A stretch of 64,000 nt of DNA from Streptomyces oceani (GCF_001751245.1 NZ_LJGU01000113.1:45905-109904); one strand, 5' to 3'; shown: positions 8,364 to 17,606, counted from the stretch's first letter. Numbers and translations are program-made. The notes: generated by a model not told the origin, from the letters alone.

Positions 8364-9578
8364 GTGCCTCGTACCACTAGGGACGTCGTCTTTGTCGACG
8401 GCGTCCGAACCCCGTTCGGCAAGGCGGGCCCCAAGGGCATCTATCACGAGACCCGCGCCGACGACCTGATCGTCAAGTGCATCCGGGAACTGCTGCGCCG
8501 GAATCCGGATCTGCCGCCCGAGCAGATCGACGAGGTCGCGGTCGCCGCGACCACCCAGATCGGCGATCAGGGACTGACCCTGGGGCGCACCGCGGGCATC
8601 CTGGCCGGGCTTCCGAAGTCGGTGCCCGGCTACTCCATCGACCGCATGTGCGCCGGCGCGATGACCGCCGTCACCACCACCGCCGGCTCGCTCGCCTTCG
8701 GCGCGTACGACCTCGTGGTGGCCGGTGGCGTGGAGCACATGGGCCGGCACCCGATGGGCGAGGGCGTCGACCCCAATCCGCGGTTCGTCTCGGAGAAGCT
8801 GGTCGACGAGTCCGCGCTGTTCATGGGCATGACGGCGGAGAACCTGCACGACCGGTTCCCGCACCTGACCAGGCAGCGTGCCGACGAGTTCGCCGTACGC
8901 AGCCAGGAGAAGGCCGCGAAGGCGTACGCCGACGGCCGTATCCAGTCGGACCTGGTGCCGATCTCGGTACGCCGCACCAACTCCGAGGCCGGAGAGGTCG
9001 GTTGGGGCCTGGCCACCGAGGATGAGCCGATGCGTCCCGGCACCACGCTGGAGAACCTGGCCGGCCTGAAGACGCCCTTCCGCGCGCACGGCCGCGTCAC
9101 CCCGGGCAACGCCGCCGGCCTCAACGACGGCGCCACCGCTTCCCTGCTGGCCGCCGAGGACACCGCCCGTCAGCTGGGGCTGCCGGCGAAGATGCGCCTG
9201 GTCGGATACGCCTTCGCCGGAGTGGAGCCGGAAGTCATGGGCGTCGGGCCGGTGCCGGCCACCGAGAAGGCCCTGCGCCGGACCGGCCTCAGCATCGAGG
9301 ACATCGGCCTGTTCGAGATCAACGAGGCGTTCGCGGTGCAGGTCCTCGCCCTGCTCGACCACTACGGCATCGCCGACGACGACCCGCGCGTCAACCAGTA
9401 CGGCGGCGCGATCGCCTTCGGCCACCCGCTGGCCTCCTCCGGGGTGCGTTTGATGACGCAGTTGGCCCGGCAGTTCGAGGAGCAGCCGCACGTCCGCTAC
9501 GGCCTGACGACGATGTGCGTCGGCTTCGGCATGGGCGGGACCGTCATCTGGGAGAACCCGCACTGGGAGGGCAAGTGA
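8364..9578 (+). CDS. fadA: Acetyl-CoA C-acyltransferase (thiolase) FadA
   Basis: A 404-residue thiolase. The nucleophilic Cys lies in SIDRMCAGAMTAV (about residue 96), the second-site motif NEAFAVQVLAL and GHPLASSGVR supply the catalytic His, and CVGFGMGGTVIWE supplies the C-terminal Cys. It carries out the last step of beta-oxidation, cleaving 3-ketoacyl-CoA with CoA. The GTG at 8364 has GGAGGAGA at 8350-8357. The stop overlaps the fadB GTG (GTGA at 9575-9578), so the two are translationally coupled, the classic fadAB pairing. Confidence 0.95.
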   Translation: MPRTTRDVVFVDGVRTPFGKAGPKGIYHETRADDLIVKCIRELLRRNPDLPPEQIDEVAVAATTQIGDQGLTLGRTAGILAGLPKSVPGYSIDRMCAGAMTAVTTTAGSLAFGAYDLVVAGGVEHMGRHPMGEGVDPNPRFVSEKLVDESALFMGMTAENLHDRFPHLTRQRADEFAVRSQEKAAKAYADGRIQSDLVPISVRRTNSEAGEVGWGLATEDEPMRPGTTLENLAGLKTPFRAHGRVTPGNAAGLNDGATASLLAAEDTARQLGLPAKMRLVGYAFAGVEPEVMGVGPVPATEKALRRTGLSIEDIGLFEINEAFAVQVLALLDHYGIADDDPRVNQYGGAIAFGHPLASSGVRLMTQLARQFEEQPHVRYGLTTMCVGFGMGGTVIWENPHWEGK

Positions 9579-11704
9579 GTAACACCGCCGAACTGCTGAA
9601 GGGCGCGGCCACGCTGTTCCCTGACGAGGTCGTCACGCACGCGCACGTACGCCATCTGGATCTGCCGGCCGGGGCGGGCCGGTTCGCCCTGATCACGCTC
9701 GACAACGGGCACGACCACAAGAAGCCGAGCACCTTCGGCCCGCAGTCGCTGGCCGAGCTGGACGCCGCGATCAACCAGGTGGAGACGGAGGCCGCGGCCG
9801 GCGAGATCGTGGCCGTGGGCATCACCGGCAAGCCGTTCGTCTTCGCGGTGGGCGCCGACCTCAAGGGCGTCGAGCTGCTGCGGAACCGGGAGGACGCGCT
9901 GGCCATCGGCCAGGGCGGGCACGCCGTCTTCAAGCGGCTCGGCTCGCTGGCGGTGCCCAGCTTCGCCTACTACAACGGCGCGGCGATGGGCGGCGGCGTC
10001 GAGGTCGGGCTGCACTGCACGTACCGTACGGTCAGCGCGGCGCTGCCGGCCTTCTCGTTGCCGGAGGTGTTCCTCGGCCTGGTGCCCGGCTGGGGCGGCT
10101 GCGCGCTGCTGCCGAACCTCATCGGCGCCGACCGGGCGGTCAGCGTCATCATTGAGAACTCGCTGAACCAGAACAAGCAGCTAAAGGGCCGTCAGGTGCA
10201 CGAGCTGGGCATCGCCGACGCGATCTTCGAGGGGGCCGACTTCCTCGAGGAGTCGCTGAGGTGGACCGCCTCGGTGGTCAGCGGCGCCACGGAGGTCGTA
10301 CGTCCGGAACTCAACCGGGACGAGGCTTGGGACCAGGCCGTCCAGCGCGGCAGGGAGATCGCCGACAGCAAGGTGCACGGCGCGGCCCCGGCGGCGTACC
10401 GCGCGCTGGACATCATCTCGGCGGCGAAGAGCGGTGACCTGCGTGCCGGTTTCGACGCCGAGGACCAGGCGCTGGCCGACCTGATCATGACGGGTGAGCT
10501 GCGCAGCGGCCTCTACGCCTTCGACCTGGTGCAGCGGCGTGCCAAACGGCCGGCGGGCGCGCCGGACAAGTCGCTGGCGCGGCCGGTGACGAAGGTCGGG
10601 ATCGTGGGCGCCGGCCTGATGGCCAGCCAGTTGGCGCTGCTGTTCGCGCGCAGGCTCCAGGTGCCGGTGGTGCTCACCGACATCGACCAGGAGCGGGTCG
10701 ACAAGGGCGTGGGGTACGTCCACGAGGAGATCGACAAGCTGCTGCTGAAGGGGCGGCTGAACCAGGACCAGTCCAACCGGCTCAAGGCGCTGGTGACCGG
10801 TTCGCTGGACAAGTCGGCCGCCTTCGCGGACGCGGACTTCGTCATCGAGGCCGTGTTCGAGGAGATGAGCGTCAAGCAGCAGGTGTTCGCCGAGGTCGAG
10901 GCCGCGGTGCCGGAGCACGCGATCCTGGCGACCAACACCTCGTCGCTGTCGATCTCCGAGATGGCCGCCAAGCTGAAGCACCCGGAGCGGGTCGTCGGAT
11001 TCCACTTCTTCAACCCAGTGGCCATCCTGCCGCTGCTGGAGATCGTACGCGGCGAGCGCACCGACGACGCGTCGCTGGCCACCGCCTTCTCGGTCGCCAA
11101 GTCGCTGAAGAAGACCGCGGTGCTGGTGAAGGACGCCCCGGCGTTCGTCGTCAACCGGGTGCTGACGCGCTTCCTGGGCGAGGTGCTGGGCACCATCGAC
11201 GAGGGCACGCCGGTCGAGGTCGCGGACCGCGCGCTCGCGCCGCTCGGGCTGCCGATGTCGCCGATCATGCTGCTGGAGCTGGTCGGTCCGGCGGTGGCGC
11301 ACCATGTCGCGGGCACGCTGCACGGCGCCTTCCCCGACCGGTTCGGCCAGTCGGAGAACCTGGGCCGGATCGTGGCGGCCGGCAAGCGCACCTTCTACGT
11401 GCACGACTCCGGCAGCCCGGAACTCGACCCCGAGGTCGCGGAGCTGTTCCAGACCGGCGACACCGTGCTGACCGAGGAGCAGGTACGGGATCGGGCGCTG
11501 GACGCCATCGCGCAGGAGATCCGCCTCATGCTGGACGACGGCGTGGTCGCGGAGGCCCAGGACATCGACCTGTGCCTGATCGCCGGCGCCGGTTGGCCGT
11601 TCCACCTGGGCGGCATCACGCCGTACCTGGACCGGGAGGGCGTCAGCGAGCGGGTCACCGGCCAGCGGTTCCTGGAGCCCGGTGTGGCCAGCGTGCCGGC
11701 CTGA
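9575..11704 (+). CDS. fadB: Trifunctional beta-oxidation protein FadB (enoyl-CoA hydratase / 3-hydroxyacyl-CoA dehydrogenase)
   Basis: A 709-residue fusion. Residues about 1-190 form a crotonase domain (VAVGITGKPFVFAVGADL, then GAAMGGGVEVGLHC oxyanion hole and LPEVFLGLVPGWGG). From about residue 340 an NAD-binding domain begins with VGIVGAGLMASQLALLF, followed by the dehydrogenase signature FHFFNPVAILPLLEIVRG and a duplicated C-terminal helical domain. It hydrates enoyl-CoA and oxidises 3-hydroxyacyl-CoA, feeding FadA from the overlapping upstream gene. The N-terminus is moderately diverged from E. coli FadB but within the actinobacterial form. Confidence 0.94.
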   Translation: MSNTAELLKGAATLFPDEVVTHAHVRHLDLPAGAGRFALITLDNGHDHKKPSTFGPQSLAELDAAINQVETEAAAGEIVAVGITGKPFVFAVGADLKGVELLRNREDALAIGQGGHAVFKRLGSLAVPSFAYYNGAAMGGGVEVGLHCTYRTVSAALPAFSLPEVFLGLVPGWGGCALLPNLIGADRAVSVIIENSLNQNKQLKGRQVHELGIADAIFEGADFLEESLRWTASVVSGATEVVRPELNRDEAWDQAVQRGREIADSKVHGAAPAAYRALDIISAAKSGDLRAGFDAEDQALADLIMTGELRSGLYAFDLVQRRAKRPAGAPDKSLARPVTKVGIVGAGLMASQLALLFARRLQVPVVLTDIDQERVDKGVGYVHEEIDKLLLKGRLNQDQSNRLKALVTGSLDKSAAFADADFVIEAVFEEMSVKQQVFAEVEAAVPEHAILATNTSSLSISEMAAKLKHPERVVGFHFFNPVAILPLLEIVRGERTDDASLATAFSVAKSLKKTAVLVKDAPAFVVNRVLTRFLGEVLGTIDEGTPVEVADRALAPLGLPMSPIMLLELVGPAVAHHVAGTLHGAFPDRFGQSENLGRIVAAGKRTFYVHDSGSPELDPEVAELFQTGDTVLTEEQVRDRALDAIAQEIRLMLDDGVVAEAQDIDLCLIAGAGWPFHLGGITPYLDREGVSERVTGQRFLEPGVASVPA

Positions 11705-11722
11705 CCGACGCGGCACGGAGCA

Positions 11723-11753
11723 GGGGTGCGCCACGGCGATCGTGGCGCACCCC
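11723..11753. terminator. Bidirectional terminator between fadB and dxs
   Basis: GGGGTGCGCCACG (11723-11735) and CGTGGCGCACCCC (11741-11753) form a perfect 13-bp stem with a 5-nt loop, between the convergent fadB and dxs genes. A short pyrimidine run (ccctctcg) follows on the plus strand. Confidence 0.85.
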
Positions 11754-11846
11754 CTCTCGTATGCCCGTCAGCGGACACCCGCAGCGTAAGGACGGTGGCG
11801 TACGGCGCTGGCGTGCGGTCGCACGTACGGGCACCGCCGCACCGGC

Positions 11847-13763
11847 TCAGTCGTGGGCGACCTCGGCGGCGGCGGTCTCCAGCTGGCCGTCCAGCCGTGC
11901 CACCAGGCCGGTGACCTGGCGGGCGATGTCCGGTGCGGTGAGGCCGATCTCGCCGAGCACCTCGCCCCTCGAGGCGTGGTCCAGGAAGCGCGGGGGAATG
12001 CCGAAGTCCCGCAGCGGCACGTCGACCTCGGCGTCGCGCAGCGCCTGCGCCACGGCCGAACCCACCCCGCCGGCCCGGCTGTTGTCCTCCACCGTCACCA
12101 CCACCCGGTGGATCCCGGCCAGCGAGGGCAGCTCCGGGTCGACCGGCTTCACCCAGCGCGGGTCGACCACCGTCGTCGAGATGCCCTGCTTCTCCAGGAG
12201 TTGGGCGACATCCAGGCACATCGGTGCCAGCGCCCCCACGGACACCAGCAGCACGTCCGGCCTGTCGTCGTCCCCGGCCTCGCGCAGCACGTCCATCCCG
12301 CCGATCCGACGCACCGCCGGCACCGCGGGGCCGACCGCGCCCTTCGAGTAACGCACCACGGTGGGCGCGTCGTCCACGGCGACGGCCTCGCGCAGCTGCG
12401 CGCGCAGCTGGTCGGCGTCGCGCGGCGCGGCGAGGCGCAGCCCGGGCACGCACTGCAGCACGGACATGTCCCACATGCCATTGTGCGAGGCCCCGTCGGA
12501 GCCGGTGACACCCGCCCGGTCGAGCACGAAGGTGACGCCGCAGCGGTGCAGCGCCACGTCCATGAGCACCTGGTCGAAGGCACGGTTGAGGAAGGTCGCG
12601 TAGACCGCGAACACCGGGTGCAGGCCGCCGGTGGCCAGTCCGGCGGCGGAGGTCGCGGCGTGCTGCTCGGCGATGCCCACGTCGTACACCCTGTCGGGGA
12701 ACTTCTCGGCGAACTTGTGCAGGCCGGTGGGACGCATCATCGCGGCGGTCAGCGCGACGACGTCCTCCCGCTCCCGACCGAGTTCGACCATCTCCTCGCC
12801 GAACACCGAAGTCCAGTCGGCTCCGGAGGACTTCACGGGCAGCCCGGTGTCCGGGTGGATGACGCCGATCCCGTGGAAACGGTCCGCCTCGTCCTCCAGT
12901 GCCGGCTGGTAGCCGCGACCCTTCTCGGTGATGCAGTGCACGATCACCGGCCCGCCGAACCGCTTGGCCCGTTGCAGGGCGAACTCCAGCGCCTCCAGGT
13001 CGTGTCCGTCGATCGGGCCGACGTACTTCAGGCCCAGGTCCTCGAACATGCCCTGCGGGGCGACCAGGTCCTTCAGGCCCTTCTTCGCGCCGTGCAGCGT
13101 CTCGTACAACGGCTTGCCGACCATGGGGGTGCGGTTGAGCACCTCCTTGCCGCGGGCGAGGAAGCGTTCGTAGCCGTCGGTGGTACGCAGGGTCGCCAGG
13201 TGGTCGGCGAGACCGCCGATGGTGGGGGCGTACGAACGCTCGTTGTCGTTGACGACGATGACCAGCGGGCGGTCCTTGGCGGCGGCGATGTTGTTCAGCG
13301 CTTCCCAGGCCATGCCGCCGGTCAACGCGCCGTCCCCGATGACGGCGACGACATGGTCGCCCGTGCGCCGCACCTCGTTGGCCTTGGCGATGCCGTCCGC
13401 CCAGCCGAGGACCGTGGAGGCGTGTGAGTTCTCGATGACGTCGTGCTCGGACTCCGCCCTGGACGGATAGCCGGACAGCCCGCCCTTGGCCCGCAGCCGC
13501 GAGAAGTCCTGGCGGCCGGTGAGCAGCTTGTGCACGTACGACTGGTGCCCGGTGTCGAAGAGCACCTTGTCCCGCGGAGATTCGAACACGCGATGCAGCG
13601 CGATCGTGAGTTCCACGACGCCCAGGTTCGGCCCCAGGTGTCCCCCGGTCTTGGCCACGGAGTCGACCAGGAACTCCCGCACCTCCCCGGCCAGCTGCTC
13701 CAACTGCTCCGGGCTGAGCCCATCGAGATCGCGCGGTCCCGTGATAGCGGTCAGCAGCGCCAC
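11847..13763 (-). CDS. dxs: 1-deoxy-D-xylulose-5-phosphate synthase
   Basis: A 638-residue thiamine diphosphate enzyme. It shows [15 protein letters not shown] (residues 70-84), the ThDP motif [16 protein letters not shown] (143-158) and, in the transketolase pyrimidine domain, DVGIAEQHA and [15 protein letters not shown]. It condenses pyruvate and glyceraldehyde 3-phosphate, the first step of the MEP isoprenoid pathway, and also supplies thiamine/pyridoxal precursors. The start has GAGGCACGGGTG just before it. It is a single-gene unit ending at a shared terminator with fadB. Streptomycetes often carry two dxs genes. Confidence 0.96.
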   Translation of the reverse strand: MALLTAITGPRDLDGLSPEQLEQLAGEVREFLVDSVAKTGGHLGPNLGVVELTIALHRVFESPRDKVLFDTGHQSYVHKLLTGRQDFSRLRAKGGLSGYPSRAESEHDVIENSHASTVLGWADGIAKANEVRRTGDHVVAVIGDGALTGGMAWEALNNIAAAKDRPLVIVVNDNERSYAPTIGGLADHLATLRTTDGYERFLARGKEVLNRTPMVGKPLYETLHGAKKGLKDLVAPQGMFEDLGLKYVGPIDGHDLEALEFALQRAKRFGGPVIVHCITEKGRGYQPALEDEADRFHGIGVIHPDTGLPVKSSGADWTSVFGEEMVELGREREDVVALTAAMMRPTGLHKFAEKFPDRVYDVGIAEQHAATSAAGLATGGLHPVFAVYATFLNRAFDQVLMDVALHRCGVTFVLDRAGVTGSDGASHNGMWDMSVLQCVPGLRLAAPRDADQLRAQLREAVAVDDAPTVVRYSKGAVGPAVPAVRRIGGMDVLREAGDDDRPDVLLVSVGALAPMCLDVAQLLEKQGISTTVVDPRWVKPVDPELPSLAGIHRVVVTVEDNSRAGGVGSAVAQALRDAEVDVPLRDFGIPPRFLDHASRGEVLGEIGLTAPDIARQVTGLVARLDGQLETAAAEVAHD

Positions 13764-14068
13764 CCGTGCCTCCTCGTGCTGTCGAGCTGTGCCGATCGCG
13801 GGAAAGTCTAATGTTCCACTCGCGGATCCGTTCGCTCGGCCGTACCTCCGAGCGCCCGGGTTCGCTCACCGGACGTCCGGGGAGGCGGGTCGCGCGGCTC
13901 GGAGGCCGGCGCGGGGCACGCCCGTACGGGTGAGGACGTGCCGTCTGGCTCTTCCGAACGGCACCGTCTGGGAGGGCACGCCGTACGCCCCGGCCGCGGC
14001 GTGTCCGAACTGGCCGGATCGCGGCGGCCGGGGCCGGAATCGTACGAGGGCTGCCGGGGCGAGGACGC
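13764..14068. other. Non-coding gap between dxs and xylH
   Basis: A 305-bp interval holding the dxs promoter region and the 3' end of the xyl transcript. Apart from the hairpin near 13935-13967 I see no gene; open frames here lack recognisable protein features. Confidence 0.6.
13935..13967 (-). terminator. Possible terminator downstream of xylH
   Basis: GACGTGCCGT (13935-13944) can pair with ACGGCACCGTC (from 13958) with a single bulge and a loop of about 13 nt. It lies about 100 bp beyond the xylH stop on the minus strand. Confidence 0.45.
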
Positions 14069-15433
14069 CTAGGTTCTGCCGGCCGTCTTCTGGGTCCGGC
14101 GCGACACGGAGTCGATCACGACAGCGGCGAGCAGCACCGCTCCGGTGATCATGAACTGCACGTCGCTCTCCATCCCCTGTAGGTTCAGACCCTGTTGGAT
14201 GGAGGTGATCACGAGCGCGCCGAGCAGCGCCGACCAGATCTTGCCGCGCCCGCCGAACAGGCTGGTGCCGCCGATGACCGCGGCGGCGATCACGTTCATC
14301 AGCGTGTTGTCTCCGCCCAGTCCCTTGTTCGCGCCGCCGGACTGGCTGGCGATGAACAAGCCACCGACCGCGGCCAGCATCCCGGCGATCCCGAAGACGG
14401 TGATCCGGATCTTCTCCACGTTGATGCCGGCCCGGCGAGCCGCCTCCGCGTTGCCGCCGACCGCGAAGACCTGCCGCCCGTAGGTCGTACGCCGGGCCAC
14501 GAAGTCCGCGCTCACCAGGATCACCAGGAAGATCACCAGCGCGAGCGGCAGCCCCCGTGCGCCGGCGGGCTCGTTGAGCACGTAGGCGACGGCGTACGCG
14601 AGGACGGCGACGGCGGTGGCCCGGAGGGCGATCTCGCTGTTCGGGCGGTACGGCAGCCGGGCCGCGCGGCGCCGCTTCGCGTCCAGCAGCAGTGAGCCGA
14701 CATACCCCAGCACGGCCACCGTGGCGACGGCGTAAGCCGCCGCCTTGTCGGAGAAGTAGTAGCCGGTCAGGTCAGCCACGACACTGTCCAGCGGGGTGTT
14801 GATGGTGCCCTCGCCGCTCATCAGCCAGAGCTGTACGCCGCTCCAACCCAGGAAGCCGGCCAGGGTCACCACGAACGCGGGCACTCCCACGCCGGCGAAG
14901 AAGAAGCCGTGTATGAGCCCCATCACGCCACCGGCGGTGATCGCCATGAGCACGGCCAACCAGTCGTTCATGCCGTGCGTGACGCTGAGCATCGCCCAGA
15001 GTGCCGCGCTGGCGCCGGCCACCGAGCCGACCGACAGGTCGATCTCCCCGAGCAACAGCACGAACACGATGCCGACGGCCATGATGCCGAGCCCCGCCGT
15101 GTACACGGCGATGTCACTCAGGCTGCTGGCCGACAGGAAGCTGTCGTTCAGGGACTGGAAGGTGATGGCGATGACGATCAGGCCGACGATGACCGGCAGT
15201 GAGCCGAGTTCACCACCCCGCACCCGGCGGGTGAACTCGTGCAGGAAGCCCTTCAGGCCCTCCTGACGCACCAGCAACCTGGGGTCGACGGCGCCGGTCG
15301 GCGATACGGGCCCGTCAGTGCCGCTGGCGCCGTCAGTGCCGCTGGCGCCGTCAGTGCCGCTGGTGCCGTCAGTGCCGCCCGGACCGTCCGGCTCCGATGC
15401 CGTCCCGGATGCCGTGTCCTTGAGATCGCTCAT
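14069..15433 (-). CDS. xylH: Xylose-type ABC transporter permease
   Basis: A 454-residue membrane protein with about ten hydrophobic segments and the monosaccharide-permease signature VFAVGGNAEAARRAGINVEKI, then GGTSLFGGRGKIWSALLGALVI near the C-terminus. It is the channel subunit of a RbsC/XylH-type importer. The first about 50 residues are a cytoplasmic low-complexity tail of repeated GTDGASGTDG units, encoded by near-perfect 18-bp repeats. The ATG overlaps the xylG stop (ATGA at 15430-15433), so synthesis is coupled. Binding protein and ATPase genes precede it. Xylose as substrate is inferred from synteny with S. coelicolor xylFGH. Confidence 0.9.
   Translation of the reverse strand: MSDLKDTASGTASEPDGPGGTDGTSGTDGASGTDGASGTDGPVSPTGAVDPRLLVRQEGLKGFLHEFTRRVRGGELGSLPVIVGLIVIAITFQSLNDSFLSASSLSDIAVYTAGLGIMAVGIVFVLLLGEIDLSVGSVAGASAALWAMLSVTHGMNDWLAVLMAITAGGVMGLIHGFFFAGVGVPAFVVTLAGFLGWSGVQLWLMSGEGTINTPLDSVVADLTGYYFSDKAAAYAVATVAVLGYVGSLLLDAKRRRAARLPYRPNSEIALRATAVAVLAYAVAYVLNEPAGARGLPLALVIFLVILVSADFVARRTTYGRQVFAVGGNAEAARRAGINVEKIRITVFGIAGMLAAVGGLFIASQSGGANKGLGGDNTLMNVIAAAVIGGTSLFGGRGKIWSALLGALVITSIQQGLNLQGMESDVQFMITGAVLLAAVVIDSVSRRTQKTAGRT
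15308..15385. repeat. 18-bp tandem repeats in the 5' end of xylH
   Basis: About four near-identical copies of an 18-bp unit (gtcagtgccgctggcgcc and variants) encode the GTDGAS repeats of the XylH N-terminal tail. Copy number is likely to vary between strains. Confidence 0.75.
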
Positions 15434-16209
15434 GGGTTCTTCTCCGTCGTACGAGCCTGGCGACGGGTGACCGCGTTGTCCGAGGCACCTGTGATCGCGG
15501 CGATGATCTCTTCGTGTGAGGTCTCCCGCACCGGGAAGACGCCGTTGTTCCGGCCCAGCCGAAGCACCGCCACGCGGTCCGCCACGGCCTGTACGTCCGC
15601 CATGTTGTGGCTGATCAGCAGGACTCCGAGGCCCCGCTCGCGTAGCCGCTCGATCAGGTCGAGCACCTGGGCGGTCTGCTCGACCCCCAGTGCCGCGGTG
15701 GGCTCGTCCAGGATGACCACCTGCGGCTCGCCGATGAGGGCGCGGGCGATCGCCACCACCTGACGCTGACCACCGGAGAGCGAGGCGACCGGGACGCGCA
15801 CGCTGGGGATGCGGATCGACAGGGTGTCCAGCAGCTCCTGCGCGCGCTTCTCCATCCCGACCTCGTCCAGGATCGCGGCGCTGCGCAGCTCGTTACCGAG
15901 GAAGAGGTTGGCGACCACGTCGAGGTTGTCGCACAGCGCGAGGTCCTGGTAGACGGTGGCGATTCCCAGGCTCTGCGCGTCGTGTGGCCGATGGATCTGC
16001 ACCGGGGCGCCATGCCGTTCGATGGTGCCCTCGTCGATGGTGTGCACCCCCGCGACGGTCTTGACGAGGGTGGACTTGCCGGCGCCGTTGTCACCGACGA
16101 GAGCGAGCACCTCGCCGGGTCGGATCTCCAGGTCCACCTCGGTGAGGGCCTGGACGGCGCCGAAGCGTTTGGAGATGCCGCGCAACGCCAGCACGGGTTC
16201 GTTCGGCAC
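15430..16209 (-). CDS. xylG: Xylose-type ABC transporter ATP-binding protein (single domain)
   Basis: A 259-residue ATPase with Walker A GDNGAGKST (about residues 38-46), signature LSGGQRQVVAIARAL, Walker B VVILDEPTAALG and switch His in LISHNM. E. coli XylG and RbsA contain two fused nucleotide-binding domains (about 500 residues); this protein has one, so it should act as a homodimer, as in many actinobacterial sugar ABC systems. The GTG at 16209 has GGAG 7 nt upstream. It overlaps xylH by 4 nt and is separated from xylF by about 180 bp with strong hairpins. Confidence 0.92.
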   Translation of the reverse strand: MPNEPVLALRGISKRFGAVQALTEVDLEIRPGEVLALVGDNGAGKSTLVKTVAGVHTIDEGTIERHGAPVQIHRPHDAQSLGIATVYQDLALCDNLDVVANLFLGNELRSAAILDEVGMEKRAQELLDTLSIRIPSVRVPVASLSGGQRQVVAIARALIGEPQVVILDEPTAALGVEQTAQVLDLIERLRERGLGVLLISHNMADVQAVADRVAVLRLGRNNGVFPVRETSHEEIIAAITGASDNAVTRRQARTTEKNP

Positions 16210-16296
16210 GGGGCCAACTCCGATCTGTGCGGGAGCCGGAGTCGCCGTACGTACGAGACACGGGCGGCTCCGGCGCCGTTGGGCTCAGGGGGTGGC

Positions 16297-16323
16297 GGCG
16301 CACCGTGGGTGGCACGGTGCGCC
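16297..16323 (-). terminator. Hairpin in the xylF-xylG spacer
   Basis: GGCGCACCGTG (16297-16307) pairs perfectly with CACGGTGCGCC (16313-16323), an 11-bp stem with a 5-nt loop. Together with the larger hairpin next to xylF it probably causes partial termination or protects the xylF message. Confidence 0.7.
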
Positions 16324-16329
16324 GGCGTC

Positions 16330-16383
16330 GACCACCCCGCGCCGCGCCGGTGCTATGGGAGGCGCGTGCGGCGCGGGGTGGTC
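16330..16383 (-). terminator. 16-bp stem-loop directly after xylF (attenuator)
   Basis: GACCACCCCGCGCCGC (16330-16345) pairs perfectly with GCGGCGCGGGGTGGTC (16368-16383) around a 22-nt loop, starting 5 nt after the xylF stop on the minus strand. There is no U-tract, so it may be a 3' stabiliser or leaky terminator giving more binding protein than ATPase and permease. Confidence 0.75.
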
Positions 16384-16388
16384 GGAGG

Positions 16389-17483
16389 TCACTTCAGGCC
16401 CGCCTCGGCGCACGCCTTCGCGTAGGCCTTCGTGCAGATCTCACTGGTCTTGTAGACCTTGTCCTTGATGACCGTTTCCTTGATGTTGTTCTTGGTCACG
16501 ACCTTGGCCTCGAAGAGCTTGGCCGGGATGTCCTTCTTGCTCTCACTGTCGATCGAGCCGGGAGTGAACTCGTCAATGTCCTTGCCGTTCAACAAGGCCA
16601 CCGCGATCTCGGCGGTGGTGTACGCCTCGGGCTTGATCGCCTTGTAGATCGTGTAGCTCTGGGTGCCGCTCACGATCCGCTGCAGGCCGGCGAGTTCGGC
16701 GTCCTGGCCGCCCAGCGGCAGGTCCTTGATCCCAGCGCCCTTCAGTGCCGTGGCGACGCCGCCGGCCATGCCGTCGTTCGCGGCGTACACCCCGTCGAAG
16801 CCGTCCTTGCCCAGCGAGGTGATCGCGGCCGACATCTTCTTGTTCGCCTGGTCCGGCGACCAGTCGGGGATGTCCTGCTCGTAGACGATCTTCTTGACCT
16901 TCTCGTCCAACACCGAGTGCGCGCCCTTCTTGTACAGCGCGGCGTTCGGGTCGGTCGGCGAACCGTTGATCATGACGACCCGGGAGTCGCCGGCCTCCTC
17001 ACCCAGGGCCTCGACCATGGCCTTGCCCTGGAGTTCGCCGATCTTCTCGTTGTCGTACGAGACGTAGGCGGAGACGTCGCCCTCGGCCAGCCGGTCGTAC
17101 GCGACCACCTTGACGCCCCGCTCGGCCGCCCGGTCCACCCACGACCTGGTGGCGGTGGCGTCCACCGCGTCCAGGATGATCACCTCGACGCCCTGGGTGA
17201 TCAGGGCGTCGAACTGCTTCTTCTGCTTCTGGGTGTCCTGCGAGGCGTTGCTGTACTTGACCTCGCACTCGTCACAGAGTTCGTTGATCTTCTTCCGCAT
17301 CAGCGGCTCGTCGAAGGTCTCGTAACGAGTGGTCTTGTTCTCCGGCAGCAGCAGGCCGATGGTCTTGTTGTCGCCACCGCCCTCGTCCTCACTGCCGCCG
17401 CCGGCCTCACCACAGGCGGCGAGGGCCAGGGACATCGAGATCGCGGCCGTACCGATGACCATACGGCGCGTCAGCGTCTTCAT
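16389..17483 (-). CDS. xylF: Xylose-type sugar-binding lipoprotein
   Basis: A 364-residue secreted binding protein. The signal peptide ends in a lipobox LAAC with lipid-modified Cys24. The mature part is a type I periplasmic-binding fold (IGLLLPENKTTRYETFDEP, later VYAANDGMAGGVATALKG and LGGQDAELAGLQRIVSGTQ), as in XylF/RbsB. It captures the sugar outside the membrane for XylGH. The ATG at 17483 has GGGAGG about 11 nt upstream. First gene of xylFGH, with a promoter region rich in inverted repeats and next to the ROK regulator gene, which transcribes in the same direction upstream. Confidence 0.93.
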   Translation of the reverse strand: MKTLTRRMVIGTAAISMSLALAACGEAGGGSEDEGGGDNKTIGLLLPENKTTRYETFDEPLMRKKINELCDECEVKYSNASQDTQKQKKQFDALITQGVEVIILDAVDATATRSWVDRAAERGVKVVAYDRLAEGDVSAYVSYDNEKIGELQGKAMVEALGEEAGDSRVVMINGSPTDPNAALYKKGAHSVLDEKVKKIVYEQDIPDWSPDQANKKMSAAITSLGKDGFDGVYAANDGMAGGVATALKGAGIKDLPLGGQDAELAGLQRIVSGTQSYTIYKAIKPEAYTTAEIAVALLNGKDIDEFTPGSIDSESKKDIPAKLFEAKVVTKNNIKETVIKDKVYKTSEICTKAYAKACAEAGLK

Positions 17484-17560
17484 GGAAATGGGAACCTCCC
17501 TGACGAGGCCGCGTCAATGCGGCCGAGGTGGCAGGAAGTCAACTCCCACTGACAGCTACC

Positions 17561-17573
17561 GTCAAGAAGTAAA
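17561..17573 (-). promoter_or_regulatory. Candidate Rok7B7-type operator upstream of xylF
   Basis: The minus strand reads TTTACTTCTTGAC, which fits the motif TTKAMKHSTTSAV that I recall being published for Rok7B7 of S. coelicolor at every position. It lies 78 bp before the xylF start and overlaps the small inverted repeat AAGT-aaac-ACTT (17567-17578). The consensus is from memory and should be confirmed. Confidence 0.5.
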
Positions 17574-17577
17574 CACT

Positions 17578-17606
17578 TAACGAGAAGGCAACGATGCCAT
17601 TCGTTA
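17578..17606. promoter_or_regulatory. Nested inverted repeat in the xylF upstream region
   Basis: TAACGA (17578-17583) and TCGTTA (17601-17606) flank GGCA-ACGA-TGCC (17587-17598), giving two nested dyads in 29 bp. It is the most AT-rich stretch of the rok-xylF gap and may be an operator for the ROK protein or another sugar regulator. Confidence 0.5.

Noticed and set aside
11395..13869. Very long open frames antisense to dxs, fadB, acnA and pnkp (up to 1365 codons)
   Set aside because: They mirror the third-position GC bias of the true gene on the other strand, are Arg/Gly/His-rich and show no family motifs.
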